From contig JAUTXA010000045.1 of the NCBI GenBank assembly GCA_030838265.1, positions 1 through 5,388 on the forward strand: DNA of 5,388 nt. Direction: 5' to 3'. Made by a program: the position numbers and the translations under genes. Source of the DNA: Actinomycetota bacterium (GTDB taxonomy: Bacteria > Actinomycetota > Acidimicrobiia > Acidimicrobiales > BP-101). Positions 4,682 through 5,388 of this stretch are shown piece by piece. Under the pieces are notes generated by a model, which worked only from the letters and a program-made list of their open reading frames with translations, did not search any database and was not told where the DNA came from. Positions within the stretch are counted from its first letter, which is position 1. The number at the start of each line of letters is the position of its first letter.

Positions 4682-5388
4682 GGCGAGGACCCTACCGGAT
4701 GGGCGGCGCGGAACACCGGGGCCTTGGCCAGGCCGGGGACGACGACGTTGGCGCTCCGCTCGACCGCGATCTTCACCGCCTTGATGGCGGTCAGGGCGTC
4801 GATGGCACCACCGGGGATCCGCAGCCCGCCCTCGAGTGTGGTGCCGTCGCCGATGGCCGTCACCTGGTAGGGAGCGTTGAGGTTTTCGCCGTCGAGGACC
4901 ACCTTGCCGTCGCGCTGGGAGAGCCATGAGGCCACCCCCACCCGGTGGCCGTTGATGCCGATGGCCTCGGCCCCGGCGTCGCGCAGCTCTTGGACGACAT
5001 CGATGAGGGTGTCGTACTTCACGCCCCGCGACGGGTCTTCGACGGTCAGGACCAGGCCCGGGCCGGTGACGGCCACCGCGCCGGACAGGACCTGCAGGGC
5101 CCGCAGCTCGTCGGCCGTGGCCTGGCTGGCGACGACGTCCTGCTGGCTCGATGTCTGGAGCGTCTGGAGCTGCAGCTTGAGGGTGCCGATCTGATCCCGC
5201 AGGGCGTCGGCCTCGGTCGTCAGCGAGGCCAGGATGCGGGTCAGGTCCCCTTCGTTCTCGGCCGAGAGGCGCTGGCGGAACCGCTGCGTCCCCCGCAGCT
5301 GGCTCACGAGCAGGAACCCGACGAGGGCGGTGATGGAGATCACGGCCACCGGGGCCCATCCCGCTGAGCGCCAGCGGCTGCGCAACCG
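4678..5388 (-). CDS. DUF881 membrane-anchored coiled-coil protein (N-terminus at window edge)
   Basis: About 235 residues are visible from a TTG at 5385. The frame stays open to the window edge, so the true start may lie outside. One membrane segment covers about residues 10-30 (WAPVAVISITALVGFLLVSQ), preceded by basic residues, so most of the protein should be outside the membrane. A predicted coiled coil follows at about 38-98, rich in Leu, Glu and Gln. The DUF881 domain follows, marked by VAVTGPGLVLTVEDPS (104-119), LIDVVQELRDAGAEAIGING (127-146) and NAPYQVTAIGD (170-180). A hydrophobic C-terminal stretch (195-218) ends the family-like part. DUF881 proteins occur in actinobacterial gcvH clusters (Rv1825 type) and are related to the Bacillus YlxW/YlxX proteins near division genes. 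The role is unknown; an envelope or division scaffold is a guess. Its stop overlaps the gcvH start by four bases. Confidence 0.88.
   Translation of the reverse strand, partial: RLRSRWRSAGWAPVAVISITALVGFLLVSQLRGTQRFRQRLSAENEGDLTRILASLTTEADALRDQIGTLKLQLQTLQTSSQQDVVASQATADELRALQVLSGAVAVTGPGLVLTVEDPSRGVKYDTLIDVVQELRDAGAEAIGINGHRVGVASWLSQRDGKVVLDGENLNAPYQVTAIGDGTTLEGGLRIPGGAIDALTAIKAVKIAVERSANVVVPGLAKAPVFRAAHPVGSSP

Noticed and set aside
4682..5359. Long N-terminal extension of gcvH
   Set aside because: It is a shadow of the DUF881 gene. GcvH has its normal length and a coupled ATG at 4681.
1..5388. tRNA, rRNA, CRISPR array, insertion sequence or attachment site
   Set aside because: Almost all bases are in recognised genes; I see no spacer-repeat pattern, transposase motifs, terminal repeats or tRNA-like cloverleaf.

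Overview
The window is GC-rich and every gene I can support lies on the minus strand, so transcription runs from high to low coordinates. The gene order is that of the gcvH-garA-ftsR neighbourhood of Actinobacteria. In Mycobacterium this is Rv1825 (DUF881), Rv1826 (gcvH), Rv1827 (garA), Rv1828 (MerR/FtsR), Rv1829 (bifunctional nuclease family) and Rv1830 (second MerR), followed by a glycine-cleavage gene. Several features do not match Mycobacterium or Corynebacterium: a zinc ribbon on the FHA protein, hpt between ftsR and the nuclease-family gene, and gcvT where Mycobacterium has gcvB. I infer a deep-branching actinobacterium, possibly of the Acidimicrobiia; the class is a guess and the phylum is fairly safe.

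In transcription order, the first unit (5388 to about 1874) is a tightly packed operon. It encodes a membrane-anchored DUF881 protein (cut by the right edge), GcvH, a zinc-ribbon FHA protein of the GarA/OdhI type, the division regulator FtsR, hypoxanthine phosphoribosyltransferase and a bifunctional-nuclease-family (DUF151) protein. Junctions are 4-base overlaps (ATGA, GTGA) or gaps of 2 to 26 bases. A small hairpin with a short T run follows the last gene. The second unit starts at a good sigma70-type promoter (TTGACG, 17-base spacer, TACCCT) and carries a second MerR regulator plus an overlapping small protein that resembles the PD-(D/E)XK nuclease fold. It ends in a 61-base near-perfect inverted repeat. 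The third unit is gcvT, probably leaderless, and cut by the left edge.

The genes link glycine cleavage and one-carbon supply (GcvH, GcvT), purine salvage (Hpt), control of 2-oxoglutarate metabolism (GarA-like FHA protein) and transcriptional control of division and growth (FtsR, second MerR). The points most worth checking are the PD-(D/E)XK-like MerR partner with a possible CTG start, the zinc-ribbon FHA fusion, a second MerR-like helix-turn-helix inside FtsR, the long hairpin, and a frame-breaking repeat at the left edge of gcvT that looks like an assembly or strain junction.
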